Assembly (NCBI GenBank): GCA_963924555.1
Contig: OZ004582.1
Coordinates: 5,394,001 to 5,458,000, forward strand
Direction: 5' to 3'
DNA length: 64,000 bases
DNA from: Crambe crambe
Lineage: Eukaryota; Porifera; Demospongiae; Poecilosclerida; Crambeidae
In this document: positions 25,564-38,400 of the stretch, piece by piece
Layout: every line of letters starts with the position of its first letter
How positions within the stretch are numbered: the first letter of the stretch is position 1
Program-made: the position numbers and the translations under genes
The notes under the pieces: generated by a model
The model's input: only the letters and a program-made list of their open reading frames with translations
What the model was told of the DNA's origin: nothing
The model's database searches: none

Positions 25564-28500
25564 TTAATGCATATATGTATTTCTTATTATACGTGCTTCT
25601 TTTGGGTAATCTATTTCTATAACATCTACGAGTTCACTCCATGTAGGTTCCTTGATTCTGAACCACAACAAAATCATCTCCCTCAATGCATCCTTTGAGT
25701 CTTGATAACGATGTTCAATTTCCTTCAAGTAACCATCATCAAGCTCCAACTTGAAGCCAATATCCTGCCAATCTGCTCTTAGTGGACGTAGAATGCTACA
25801 AACTGTTTGTGGCTTTATGCACTTACGAGGGGAAGAAACAGCTCGGATTGGAGAGCGTTCACGAATTACTGTTTCACAAATGGTAGTATTACTGAATGGA
25901 ATATGGACTTTGTGGATTGGTGTGGTAGGAGGTGTATCCAATGGGATAATCTGATTGTTAGGAAGAGAGTAGGCATTTCTTGATGATTCCACCAATTTGG
26001 TTATTGACACAATTAAATTTTTTATAGTCGGAATAATAGTAGTTGCTTTCTCTAGTAGTAGAATAGAATCATTATTTATTGTCGGCATGATTGAAAATTT
26101 CAAATACCTGAATAATTTGATGAATACAACACTTTTAATTCTGTAGCATGAAGATATATGTCTTCCATGTGTACCTCCATGAAATAAGTTATCTGAAGAA
26201 GAAGATGGGCATATCTATTAACCAATTAGCTAGCTTTACATTAGTAGCTGTGTACAGAATAATTGCAAGTTATACTAAAATCAAAATGTTTACACAATAG
26301 CTAAATTTCGCTTAAAGTTTGCACATTACAACTGAATCTGACATGATAATGCCTTGGATTTTTTACAGAAATAGCCAGCTGCCAACCTTAGTTACGCATG
26401 TGATTGAATTGCACGAACTTTAAACACATACTTTTCAAAATTTAATTTTGTATGAATGGTTTGATTTTATCTCTATTAGTGAGCATGACTGTGATACTAT
26501 GATGAAAATAATTATCTAGATTTATAATAGCTACAATAAGAGATTTTATAGAGGCAAAGGATTTAGAGTGGTCACAACACCAAATTTGGAATTTAAAATT
26601 TAAATGTGTTTGTCTTGCTATAGCTAATGGTTGGACAGAAAATTTCAGCCTCAGGGTTAGTCTGGTGCAGCCAACCCAGCCCTAGCCCCTAGCAAGCATG
26701 TAAATAGCTAGATGGTCTGTTGACTTCAGCAAAGGAAAAAACAACAACGAACAAACAAACCATGCAGGAGCCTCAAGTGCTTCAAAGCTATAAGTGCTTT
26801 GAAACACTTGTCTATAATTATTGTGCAAAAGTGCAATAGTATACAAATTATGAAGGTAAATATATTATCACTATTATGGAGTAGTATTAGCCTATCACTA
26901 ATAAAATTAATTATGGTGTCCTCTTATCTTAGACCCTCATTACACAATTGTTTAAGCCTATGCATTCCTGTTGTTATTTTTTGTTCTAACCCACTTATAA
27001 TAAAACATGATGCCATCCCCCCTGCTTTCGGACCATTAAGCTAAGAGCACAGCTTTCTGAACACTTAGCTTTGAGATCATGTACAGACTACTGATAATCT
27101 ATGTAGGTAAACACTGTCATGTTTCTGGTTTTAGGATAACATAATTGTAGCTACATTAAATTTTACTTTAAATTGTTGTAGTGCTTCCTTGGCTAAACTC
27201 CGTAGTTTACGACTCCTCTCTTCCATTTTGATCAGAACTTCAGTTGCTGATGAAGGATGTTTATCGCTGTAAAAACTAACACAAAAGCACATTACTTGCA
27301 TGTTTAGCTTCGTACATGAGTGCCAGCTACTAACCATATATATTTTTCTAACAACTTCACTCCTTCCAGCATTTCTTTAGCTACTATCTTAATAGTGCTA
27401 TCACATTGTGTCTTATAAATTTCCTCTTCTAACTCGGTCATAGCACTCTGAAAATAATTGGGACGAAAGTCATTATTTCAACTATTGTAATTATTACAAA
27501 TACCTTGATGGAAGCAGTATCGACTTGTTTATCTCCAAATAATAAACCATTGGATTTGAAATCATCTATTATGAATTATACATATAGCTAGTAACATAAT
27601 GACATAAATTATGAAGTTCCTCAGATGCATGCAGTTAGCTATATGCAACAGCATAGCTACCATAATTATACCATTTTTGAACTGGCATGAAAGCTACGTG
27701 TATGTACCTGGCAATAATACGAAAGTGCAGTTTAGTCCTGTCACTTGCAATTTCAGATATTCTGTTCTTGAAGCTACACTGCACACAGTCATCTTGATAT
27801 TGGAAGGATAGTCTAATTTCAATAGCTCCTCAATTTTTTGATATGATTTCTGATATTCAATCTCAGTTTTGTTGATCTAAATGAAATACGGTATTATAGC
27901 TATAAGCTACACAGATCATGCTAGCATAATTATTTTAGGTACGCTCTGAAATCTTTCATTATAGGGAATCATAACACTTAGGGAAAGAGAGAAAATTCGC
28001 AAAGCTTTATTGCATTCTCAACTCTTCTCGTAGGCTGGAGTTTCAGGTGAAACTCCAGCCTACACATTAGCTTTGAATTCCCCAAACTGACTCAGCAGCT
28101 CATTATTTGAAGAAAGGGACCCGCAGCTTTTTAATTTGGCACACCCCACAGCACGACAGCATGATGCTGTGCCCTAGTGGAGATACATAGGTACGTATGT
28201 AGTAGCAAGCTACGTTATGTACAGAGCTAGAATATATGATGGGTATAATTGAAAGAATAATAGGGGCTACAGTATACCTATGGGAGAGAAATCAGGGTCG
28301 AAGAAAGTTAGACTATAATTATTTATATCTCTGATACCTCGCTATAGCTGTATGTAAAATTTACCAAAGCTGGTTCTTTAAGGAAAACAATTTCCCAATG
28401 CCGGTTGTTCACAGGCTCTATCATCACCTCATCAGAATTAATAGAAACACAATTGTGTGAGTTGTATATTGTCATTTCTCTATATTTTGTGGAGATAGCG

Positions 28501-31456
28501 TCATCACAGTGCTATAAGAATGGCAAAAATATAATTATCATTGAAGTATATATGGCTTAATTACCATGGCATGAGTGGATGGGAAAACACACAATAAAGC
28601 AAGATTTTCTTTGTTGTAATACAATCTTGCTGAGTAGATGCTTTGTCCTGTGAGAGAAACAATAGTTGGCATGTATCAGCATGTATGTGCTTTGATAATT
28701 TACCTTCAGTTCTGTTACCTACTGCCTTCATACAGAAATGATTTAATTTGACTTCTCCAAATGGTTGCTCTTCTCCTGGTTTGAATAATCCCTCAGCTCC
28801 TTGGGTTTCTCTGAATACATAAACTGGACCAGACTCCCTGTGCTCTGGAGTGGTGCTTGCTGTGAGGAAAACCATATCTTCACAGTCCTCCTCACTCTGA
28901 AGATAAGCATGGTGATTTATTCTCACTGTCACCTTCTCTCTGAACTCCACCTCTCTGCTTGGCTCTATGATATATACTGGACTCATGAATGTGTAATGTT
29001 CTGGTAGTTCAAAAGGGCCACTGAAGCAGGGCCGAATGTAGAACTCCAGAGATGAGTCGGTGGGTGGTAGTGATTTTTCGGGAAAAGATAAAGATATACC
29101 TATTTCCTCTTCCAAATCAATAATCCTGTTATCAGGGGAAATAGATATCTTCTGTGGACCTTTAGAAAATAGTATTCCTTCATAAGCAGGGTCTTCTGTT
29201 AGGCAATTGCGATCAAGAACCATTCCTTTTAGATTCTTTCCTTCATTATTTTCTAAGTCCACATCAGCATTTTTACTCAACAAAGAAGCAATTACATCCT
29301 CGTGTCCGTTCTGATATGCTTTCATCAGAGGTGTCCATCCCCTATTGTCTTGTAAGTCAATCTGTGCATCTTTTTCCAGCAGCATTTCAACTGCAAGGAG
29401 GTGTCCTTTTGAACTTGCATGTAGTAAAGCAGACCGTCCATTGTCATCTCGTAAATCCACCTGAGCACCATTTTCTAGCAACATTTGAACAACATGGATG
29501 TGTCCGTTTGAACTTGCATGAAGTAGAGCTGATCGTCCTTGTTTGTCCTGCAAGTCAACACGAGCACCTTTTTCTAGCAATAATCTCACCACTTCGATAA
29601 ATCCATTAAGACTTGCTTTCATCAAAGCCGTGTATCCATCATTATTCTGTGAATTAACCTCCAAATATGGTGATTGCAGTAATACAGCAACACGGTCAGC
29701 ATGTCCATGCTTACTGGCTTCTAACAAAGCAAAATTGTAACTTTCATCAATGGAGTTTATATCAATTCCCTCAGATAAATTTTCTTCTGAATCAATTTCT
29801 TTAATACTCCCTTTCGATGGATCTAGTTAGTATTGGAAAGATCATTATTTAATTAATGTCAAAGCTTTTTATGCTTATTACATGTAAGTTGCTCCAGCTT
29901 TCTTTCATATTTAGTGATGGACTCTTCTTTTTTCTTGATGTTATGTTGTCTCATTTGCAAACGGAATTCCAGCTCTTGTCTCTTTCTGTCACCCAGGGAT
30001 GGCTTAAGCAACAATTTTTGATGATAAGCTGTAGACTACATAATGAGCTCTATATATTATGACAGTATACGTATATTATAACTCAATTCACTTACCTTTC
30101 CCCACATTTTTATCTTTTCCTTTAATTCAGCAATGCGCTGTAGTATAGGAGATTAATGGAAAATAAAAATTAGCACTGCAATGTTCATGTATTGCAATTG
30201 ATTAGCTGATACAGCTCAAGTGCAGAGCCTCCAACTATAGTATTTTTACTGAAATGTGACCAAAAATACTGAAATTTAGATAAACTTACTATACATTACT
30301 TATAAAATGGCTAAAAATAAAATACTGAAAATGGGAGCATTTAAATTTTTATACTGAAATCAAATTCCATAGGTTGGAGGCACATGCACTGAGGGGTATA
30401 TAGATACACTCAAGCATGCAGCTCCAAATATTTAGTTCTTGTATACGCTTTTTCCATTGTTAAATATTTTCGGATGCATGTTACTATCCTGAAAATATTA
30501 CAATAGTTGTTAATCTAGTGTTAAAAGCAAGCTACACATCCAAAATTAAATTAACATGAATATTCTCATTTGTAAGATGAAATGTTGCCAAACTACCCTA
30601 GCTCAAATTCTTAGTGTACCTTTTGAATTCTCCCTCTCTCTGTTCTAATTTTAGGATCACATAGCTGGACTGCTGTATCAATGAATAAGTGCAAAATTGA
30701 ATAGCTTATTATTGCACATGTGCTTGTAGCTACAGCATATAGGTTACTGGTATAACTTACAATTAAAATTTAATTCGCTCAGTCTTTCTTCATATTTTGC
30801 GATAGTATCTTTTACATCCTCGATTGCTTGCTCCCTCCACTGCACCTGCAACTCAAGGTCACATCTCTTCCACTCACTCAGGGAAGGGCTAAGCAACTTC
30901 TTTTGATGCTCGGATGCAGTCTGCATGTATGCATGGAATAATAGCTTGCAGTCCACGCAGGAAGTCATGTATCACACATAATATGTATGCATGTACGTTA
31001 TCTCACCACATCATGCATGATAATGATATAAGGAACTAGCTGTTATAGCTATCAAACTAGCAAGTTACCAAGTAACAACCTCTATAGCTATAATAATTAT
31101 GTATCAGGGTTGCTTTACCTTCTCCCATATTTGTATCTTTCTCTCTGATTCTTGGATACGCTGTATACGAGGAAAATAATAGCTACGTAGCTACTAAGTT
31201 CACTTTTGTTTTTTGTTTTTTTTTTAACTAAAGTGCAGCTACGTAGGTGTACCTTTAGTACAGCTAGCTAATAACTAAGCTCTGTTTGTTTTGGTTTATA
31301 TACCTGTTCGTGTCAGTGCAACTATGTAGGTGCACTAGCTATAGCCAATAGGCTCTGTTTTATCAAAATACAAGCTATGGTGAATTATTATTATACCTTT
31401 TCTATCCTTTCAATCAGTTTTCTTTCCATTCTTAGTCTGAGCAGGCACTGCTGAGC
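25564..31456 (-). CDS. Coiled-coil, ankyrin repeats, ZU5, UPA, death-domain protein (paralogue 3)
   Basis: Transcript order: coiled-coil exons (about 31456-31397, 31162-31120, 30920-30762, 30662-30620, 30138-30097, 30036-29872), then 29822-28704 with about six ankyrin repeats and ZU5. UPA is 28647-28565 and 28511-28365 (SIYSARLYYNKENLALLCVF, then HCDDAIS). Linker exons are 27875-27707, 27565-27504, about 27449-27333 and about 27268-27148. The final exon, about 26106-25564, encodes a tether and a death domain (LRADWQDIGFKLELDDGYLK, WSELVDVI) ending NTYMH. Same architecture as the gene at 16545-22375, but the death domain is contiguous with its tether exon and unrelated in detail to the separate death-domain exon of the other two genes. 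The first coding exon was not identified. Confidence 0.8.
28031..28062. repeat. Perfect short hairpin in an intron
   Basis: 15-bp arms TAGGCTGGAGTTTCA and TGAAACTCCAGCCTA separated by GG. It lies in the intron between a UPA exon and a linker exon of paralogue 3. Possibly a transposon remnant. Confidence 0.8.
30228..30378. mobile_element. Small inverted-repeat element
   Basis: Ends GCCTCCAACTATAG and CATAGGTTGGAGGC are imperfect inverted copies, and the interior repeats ATACTGAAAT several times. A related degraded piece is at about 31830-31890. It lies in an intron of paralogue 3. Confidence 0.55.
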
Positions 31457-32045
31457 TATTATAATGCAAGACATGTATCCTTTTATAGCCTCACATTCAT
31501 AGCAATGAAATTCTAGTTACATAGCTAGCTAGCAGGAATCCATGCAGTTATCAATTTTGATGGCTGCATACGTAATCACATAACACTGATAGTACAACCC
31601 ATTGCACCCTCCATGGTAACCGCATTAATTGCAGAGCTTATTATGGATTTTGAATGAGTTCTAATCTACATCATATGATTGTGCATCATGTGATTGCATC
31701 ACTTGTGTGATTGCATCTATGATTTTAGAGTATGAACTGAATCAAATAATTGTTGCAAGAGACTAGCTAGCTATAGCTCACATAATTAAACTTACTAGCT
31801 ATACAAGCATTAAGCATTATACTTATGAAAATACTGAAATTCATGGTAAAATACTGAAATGGGAGAAATCAAAGTTCGCAGGTGGGAGGTACTGTGATGC
31901 CCCTAAGAACATGTAGCTAATTATAGTTCTGTATGAGGCATGGGAAACTGATGCTTGAACATGTTGTCAATTGGTTATAATAAAACATGAATATCAGTTT
32001 GTGGAAAGACTTAATAGTGGGACAATCATTCCACAATTCCACATA

Positions 32046-32493
32046 CAGTGAAACCTCGACCCCGAAAAATGGACAACCATCAAAGCACAACCTGCATGCC
32101 TCTAAGAAGATCTGCTACTGGATAGCTCAAGTCGTATAACTAGCTATGTATATCATTGTAATAATAATTATTATACTTCAATGTAATTTCATTTGCATGC
32201 TCGTTTAGCAAGTAATCTATGGGTGTGGCCTAATGTCTGCTATTTTCTGATTGCTTTGGACATCAAGCAGTGTCTGTTGTCTGGAGTTCGGAGGTATAGT
32301 CCATTTCTCGAAGATGAACATTTGGACTTTATACGTATATAGCTAAAGTAATACCTGCTGATGAGAAGCAAATCTTAAGGAAACCACTCATTCATGACTA
32401 TTCTTCTAAACAAATCAGACACTCATTTTTTGCATGGAAATAGTATATACTCCAAGACTCCCCTCAAGTGTTCTTTATTTGGAGGTTCCACTG
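32046..32493. mobile_element. Degenerate pogo-like element
   Basis: Left end TA-CAGTGAAACCTCG; right end GGAGGTTCCACTG without an intact TA after it. About 448 bp with no coding potential. Related at the ends to 23782-23928. Confidence 0.55.
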
Positions 32494-32542
32494 GAAATTT
32501 AAATGATTATTATCATGATTATGTTTCTATGTAGCTTCTAGA

Positions 32543-32811
32543 TATGAGACAGAAGCCACCATTATTACATACCTTAACTATAGTTAAGTTCCACTTAAAC
32601 AGGTTTCATCTTTGAAGGTTGATTACTGAAGATTAGGTTAACATTCCTATCCAATAGTATCTACCTATGTACTTGGCTGTAGTTAATCGTACTTATGGAT
32701 ATTAAAAATTCACCATAAAAATTAAGAGATGATCCCCAATGGTCCCGTTTCCTCAAGGATCTGGCATGCAGTTATGCAAATATTAATTTCCTACAAGGTT
32801 TCTTTCTCAAG
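32543..32811. mobile_element. MITE of family A, third copy
   Basis: Ends close to ATGAGACAGAAGCC and GGTTTCTTTCTCAAG, with interior blocks as in the other copies (GGTTTCATCTTTGAAGG, CCTCAAGGATC). 269 bp. Confidence 0.75.
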
Positions 32812-33230
32812 AAATGCATAATAACATTAAAAGACTTACAATATAATGTACATATTTATCATGAATGTACCGAGGAAAGGGGTACTCCTGCCCCCCCCCC
32901 CTCCAATATGTCTCACACTTAATTTCTAAGTGCTTGAGAGCATGATTTTTTAAGTGTTGCAAGGTGTGATTCTAAGTAAAATAGAATCCTGCTACGTAAT
33001 TGACCAATCAGATCTGGTGTTTCAATATAAGTATAACTAGTCTAAGGAAGGAGTATAGTATATAGCACATTCAAGGTGTGAATGACATCATAAGCATATT
33101 GGCTTGATGCAGAGGATTCAGAATTAGATTCTAGGTAGCTAACTTATGCTATGGCTGACAGCATTAATCAACTTTGGTCTCAAAGTTATACCTTGCACAT
33201 GAACATGAAATTACCTATTGGTCTGGTCTT

Positions 33231-33386
33231 TAATGCTTGCTGACTATCTAATGTAAATTTGACCTTAGCATAGTTATATAAAAAGCAGTTATTATTGTCT
33301 TAGATTTTCTTGGCTACTTTTTCATAATTTAACGCTGAAAATTTGGACTTGAAATTATATAGCTAGCTAAGGATACCCTTTCTAAT
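33231..33386. repeat. Upstream block duplicated from/to 23176-23342
   Basis: Near-identical partner of 23176-23342; lacks the 12-base insertion found there. Confidence 0.85.
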
Positions 33387-33544
33387 CCTAAGGTCCTTCA
33401 GCACTAGCTACCTAGCAGGCATATTGTTAAAGGGTAGCTACAGTCGGTGAGAAATCTATTGGCTTATCCACATACTGTAGAAGTATGAATTGCTACTTGA
33501 AACTGAAATATCGAGGTAGTCAAGAAGTACTTACCTGATCTGAA

Positions 33545-34133
33545 TAGTATCGCGGGCCCGACCCTTTACCAACCGCGAGGGAAGGAAAGAGTCTGGTCAA
33601 ATCCAATGTTTCAATTGCCCAAAGATTTGGTGGCGGGCATGCGCAAAACGTCACGATACGTCACGGCTCTCAAACAGATTTTTTCGCGCGTGCACTTACA
33701 GAGTAGTCCTAGAGTTTAGTCATGTCATAGATATATCTATTATATGGTCATGTTAATGAGCTACTTGCTTGTATGCAGAGATAAAAGAAAAGGCTGCATG
33801 GTCCAGGGTGTGCATCAGCCAAAGAACTGCTCCAGGTACTTGCAGGAGTTGCACTGGAAAAATTTCCGACACTTTCTGACCAGAAAGCTGTTTCCAAGCC
33901 TCCTCCCACTCTCTTGAATAGCCGCCTCCAGTCTGTAATCATATTCCTGCTCAGCCATGTAGCGCTAAGAAATCCAGAGCGCAGATTTTTCCTAAATTCG
34001 TGATGTATAATAACCTCATAGTCGCGCCCCTCCTTCCGAAGATTGCTGACTGTGCACAACAAGATCGTGTATTGGATTTGACCAGACTCTTTCCTTCCCT
34101 CGCGGTTGGTAAAGGGTCTGGCCCGCGAGACTA
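33545..34133. mobile_element. Non-autonomous relative of the helicase transposon (9-bp TSD)
   Basis: 589 bp. The ends TAGTATCGCGGGCC and (reverse-complemented) TAGTCTCGCGGGCCAGACC pair over about 63 bp with a few mismatches. TGATCTGAA is duplicated on both sides (33536-33544, 34134-34142). As in the larger element, each TIR contains its own inverted pair (CCAGACCCTTT and AAAGAGTCTGG). The interior has a short unidentified minus-strand frame (RKCRKFFQCNSCKYLEQFFG) and no helicase motif. Confidence 0.88.
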
Positions 34134-34339
34134 TGATCTGAAGGAGCTGACCAGACCATTGTGATTGTCTCATTGCAGGTTGGTTTTTGGGAAATTTAGT
34201 ACCAAAGGGCTGTTGAAACCAAGTCTCGCGTGGGCCAGTAAAGCTTGATGTAACGAGCATGCATATGCTCATAAGACCTGGGAGAGGGGGAGGGGCTCGC
34301 CCCTGGCGAACGAAGTTTTGACTTAGAAACTCTCCAGCT

Positions 34340-35352
34340 CCATTGACCTTTGAACCAAGTTGTGCGCATGCCCATGGCAATATGTTCCCAGGCAGGCCTT
34401 TCATTTTGTTTTGTTTCTCTGCGAAGGAGTTAGTGAAGCCAGAACCAAGACCCCCTTCACTGGTAAGCAAATCTAGCTCTGTGTTAAGCTTAGATATGAC
34501 TAAAAATGTATGTTTTCTAGCTACACACAGAGCTAGAGGCCAAGGAGGATGAGTACATTATACTGAATCCTTGTCAGAAGAAGCCTAGCCTTAAGCCTTA
34601 AAGCCTAGAAGGCTGGCAAGGGAGCTTGATCTACATGCCACTGTGAGATACATAATGGCCACCTGTCAACTATCCATCATCTCTCTACAGTTACTTATTA
34701 TAAAATGAGCAGTTTACCAGAGAGAAGCTTGAGGCATGGGAACCAATTATTTCTGAAGTGACAAAATAAACAAATAGTGATCAAAAAGAAATAAGACTCA
34801 AGGTCCCATAACAAGTGTCCTATAAGAAATAATAAATAAGGTGCTAAATAAGAATGAATAAACAAAAAGGAACTGACAGGAGAGAAACTGAGAGGGGTGG
34901 AGCGAGCTACATGGCTATTCCCTTTGGTGCTCGAGAATACTATTTCCCTTCTCAAAGTTCAGACCTATGTAGTATCTCTGCTTGATGTAGCTGGGGAAAA
35001 GGGGCTTCAAGAACAATTTTCATGGCCAGAAAGTTCGTGAAACATTTCTCAACAACTGCTTGTATTTGAGTTGATGGGCTGCGTTGATTGATTCTGTCCA
35101 GTTGTATGGGATAGTTATTTCTAGCTATAATGTTAACAACGAGGCAGTATGTTGCAGGATATGTAGCTACTCATCCTCCCTAGAGAGCAACTCACATAAC
35201 TCAGAGCTAGATTTGCTTACCAGTAACCTTTATGGCGGAATAGCAACAGTTTCTAGACTAATAAGCTTGCCAGTCCGCTGGTGGGTGTGGCCTGAGGGAC
35301 TCTGTCTCCCACGGGCATGCGCACATCTTGGTTCAAAGGTCAGTGAAGAGTT
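34340..35352. repeat. Imperfect inverted repeat upstream of the kinase-kelch gene
   Basis: Arms at about 34340-34560 and 35140-35352. Shared blocks in inverted orientation are CCTTTGAACCAAG, TGTGCGCATGCCC, CTGGTAAGCAAATCTAGCTC and GGAGGATGAGTA. Arms carry indels and the spacer is about 580 bp. A further TIR-like motif AAGTCTCGCGTGGGCCAG lies at about 34221. Probably a degraded foldback element; it ends about 120 bp before the kinase start codon. Confidence 0.6.
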
Positions 35353-35475
35353 ATAAAAAAAGTTCCCTCCTCCAAAAAAATTCGCCCGCCTGCCTGGTAT
35401 AGGGCGTCACTAAACTATCTATCTGTACTTTCTGCTAAGAATTAGAATATGTGAACAAAGTTAGTTCTATAAAAG

Positions 35476-38400
35476 ATGGCAAAACAGTTATCCTATGGTT
35501 CTGTTCAGATCTGCTTTGATGACATTCTTGGTGTTGGCTCCTATGGTAAGGTATGCAAGGGCAAGTGTGGTCAGCTTCCTTGTGCTGTCAAACTTCTCCA
35601 TGACACCATATTCCAGCAGAATGATCCAGGGATTAACAGCTTCACCAAAAGCTTTGAACAAGAGTGCCAGTTTCTCAGTACCATTAAGCACCCAAACATC
35701 GTTCAATGCCTTGGAACCATTACAAATCCCGAGTCAGGCAGGCCTGTTCTCCTGATGGAGCTAATGGATGAATGCCTCACTAAATTCCTAGAGCAATCTA
35801 CTGAACCCCTCCCATATCACACTCAAGTTAACATCTGCTATGACGTGGCACTCGCCTTAGCTTATCTTCACTTCAATGGCATCATCCACAGAGATCTCTC
35901 CAGCAACAATGTCCTGCTGATCGGTGCAGGCAGCAAAGCAAAAGTGACAGACTTTGGGATGTCTAAGTTTGTGGATATGAACCCTCGAATGACCCCTCTC
36001 ACCCAGTGTCCAGGAACCTCGGCTTACATGCCTCCAGAGGCATTAATAACGCCACCTAATTACTCCAATAAACTGGACTGCTTCTCCCATGGAGTGCTCA
36101 CTATTCAAGTGATTACCAGAAACTTTCCCAGTCCTGGAGATGCACACAAAAATGTTACAGACCCCAAATATCCCACTGGGCGTGTGATAGTTCAGGTGCC
36201 TGAAGTTGATCGTCGCAAAGAAGATATTGATTTGATTGAATCTGATCACCCCCTCCTTCCAATTGCTTTTCATTGCATCAAAGACTGGGAGAGAGAAAGA
36301 CCATCGGCAGATGAACTGTGTGAACAACTAGCTTTACTGAAGGTAGGGGCACAGTACACTCACAGTAAAGATAAAGATCGAAACAATGTCTTGGAAATCA
36401 AAGAGCAAGAGATTCAATTGAGTAAAGAAGATGTGAAGAATCCAGAAGATCTTCAAAGGAAAGTTGTTAAGTACAAGAAAGAACTGGAGGCAAAGGAGCA
36501 AGTCATTCAAAGATTACAAAGCAAGTTACTAGAGTCATCATATATTAAAGTTCCTGAAGATGAACCTGTAAGTGAGAGTTGGGCAAACACTCGACTAATA
36601 TTGGGAGGATTAGCTACATGTACTGTAGTTAGAAATTATGCAGTGAAACCCCCTCATAATGGCCACCTCTGATGAGTGGCCACCTTGCCTATTGTGGCCA
36701 CTCTTCTCAGTCCTGACTGCATCACTATTCAGTATAGAGACACCCCTCTATAAAGGACAAAACTTCATTCCTCACACTGCAAAACCAGAATTGTTATTTC
36801 AATAACCATAACTGTTAGGCAAAACTAATCATCATCAAATAACCAAACAGTTTGTTATATTCACCAAAAATAACTATAGTGTTATTTTGACAGAAGTAGG
36901 TTTGTTAAAATAACAATTTCGTTTTGCAGTGGTGACCATTATAGAGGGGTTCCTCTAGTGACCAAGCAATTGGATGAGCAATAGAACAAGCAAAGTGAGT
37001 CAACACACATCAGGGATTATACATATGCCCAGTTAAAAATTTGATCACTCTTGCATTTTTTGCCAGCTAGCACACTATAGGTCAGCTCAGAATCATGTGA
37101 TACACTGACAATAATTATTGGTTCTATCACTGTTTTCTTTGAACTTTTTCCAACAGGAACCAGTAGCTATACTGCAAAATGAATGTGTAAAACCAACCCC
37201 ATGTTGTCTGAGATGTAAAATTTACTCATGCAGATAAAAAAAGGACTATTATTACACAGTCCTGTTACAGTGAACTCTGACTGTGCACAAGACAAGCATT
37301 ATATGCAAGCAAGGATTTGCATGTAGTGCATCCCATCTTTTTCATTCATTGCTCAGAAAACTGAGGTTCTGGCTAACTCTAGCTCTTTAAGCTTTGGAGT
37401 GCAAAATATTGATGACCCTTACCCAACAAAAACAAGCCAGCAACAGTGATGACCCTTACCAAATATATGTATCTTTAGCTTTCCCAATAATGAGAAAATT
37501 GCTGACATTCCCTAGCCACAGAAGTTGGATTAGTAACCAATTAATGCAACAAGTTCTCTGTCATAGAGTAGTCTCTCCTTAAACATACTGGTATACTGGT
37601 CAAAAATAAATAAATAAATAAATTTTTAAAAAATGGGTGTTTGAATGTTAGATTACTGACTGCTTTAGCTACAATAATGAATGCATTGACCACACTGCTA
37701 TTATGCCAAACTTCATTATTTTGCAGGTATCTGCAGATAATCATCCTGTGACAATGAAATGGAAGCAAGGGAAAAGGGCACCAGAAACTATGTCATCACT
37801 CTGGGGAGCAGCTGTGGTCCATTCAAGTACTGCATACTTCTCTCAAGCATACAATGTGTATTCATATGAGTCGTCAGAAGACAAATGGACTAAAGTACAA
37901 ACCTGTAAGCATGGTTACTTCTGTTTAGCAGTCATCAATGACACATTGACAGCCATTGGAGGATTGGACGCCTACGGAGAGTGTACCAATAGCCTCCTTG
38001 GCCTTACAGGAAGTGAAAAGAAAAATTGGAAAGAAATTTTCCCACCAATGCCAACGAAACGAGAACATGCAACTGCTGTCACCACCACCACCCATTTAAT
38101 TGTAGCAGGAGGTTCTGACAACGGTCGCTGTTTATCCACAGTTGAAGTAATGGATATGAACAATCTCCAGTGGTTATCATTGTCTCAAGCAGTTCCAATC
38201 CAAAGCTTTGGAAGCATGGCTCTATGTGATGAATACTTGTACATCTCTGTTCAAGGTTCAGTGTACTCTTGTCTCTTCCGTATATGGCGTCAGGCCAAGG
38301 GTATCGCATTTACATGGAAAAGACTTCCAAATATCAATGACTCTGCCACACTAGCTACACTTGGAGAACATGTGCTTGCTATAGGTGGTATGGACAATGG

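Larger units (their letters stand above)
31457..33535. other. Repeat-rich spacer upstream of paralogue 3
   Basis: Holds a degenerate pogo-like element (32046-32493), a family A MITE (32543-32811) and the block 33231-33386. The promoter of paralogue 3 should lie here, but no specific element can be named. Confidence 0.6.

Noticed and set aside
33748-34470. 240-residue minus-strand open frame
   Set aside because: It crosses a transposon end, its target duplication and flanking repeat sequence, and the translation has no domain-like composition.
35476-36672. Kinase as a single-exon 398-residue protein
   Set aside because: The last 35 codons follow a consensus GTAAGT donor and end in transposon terminal sequence. 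The spliced kelch exon fits in phase and matches the paralogue.
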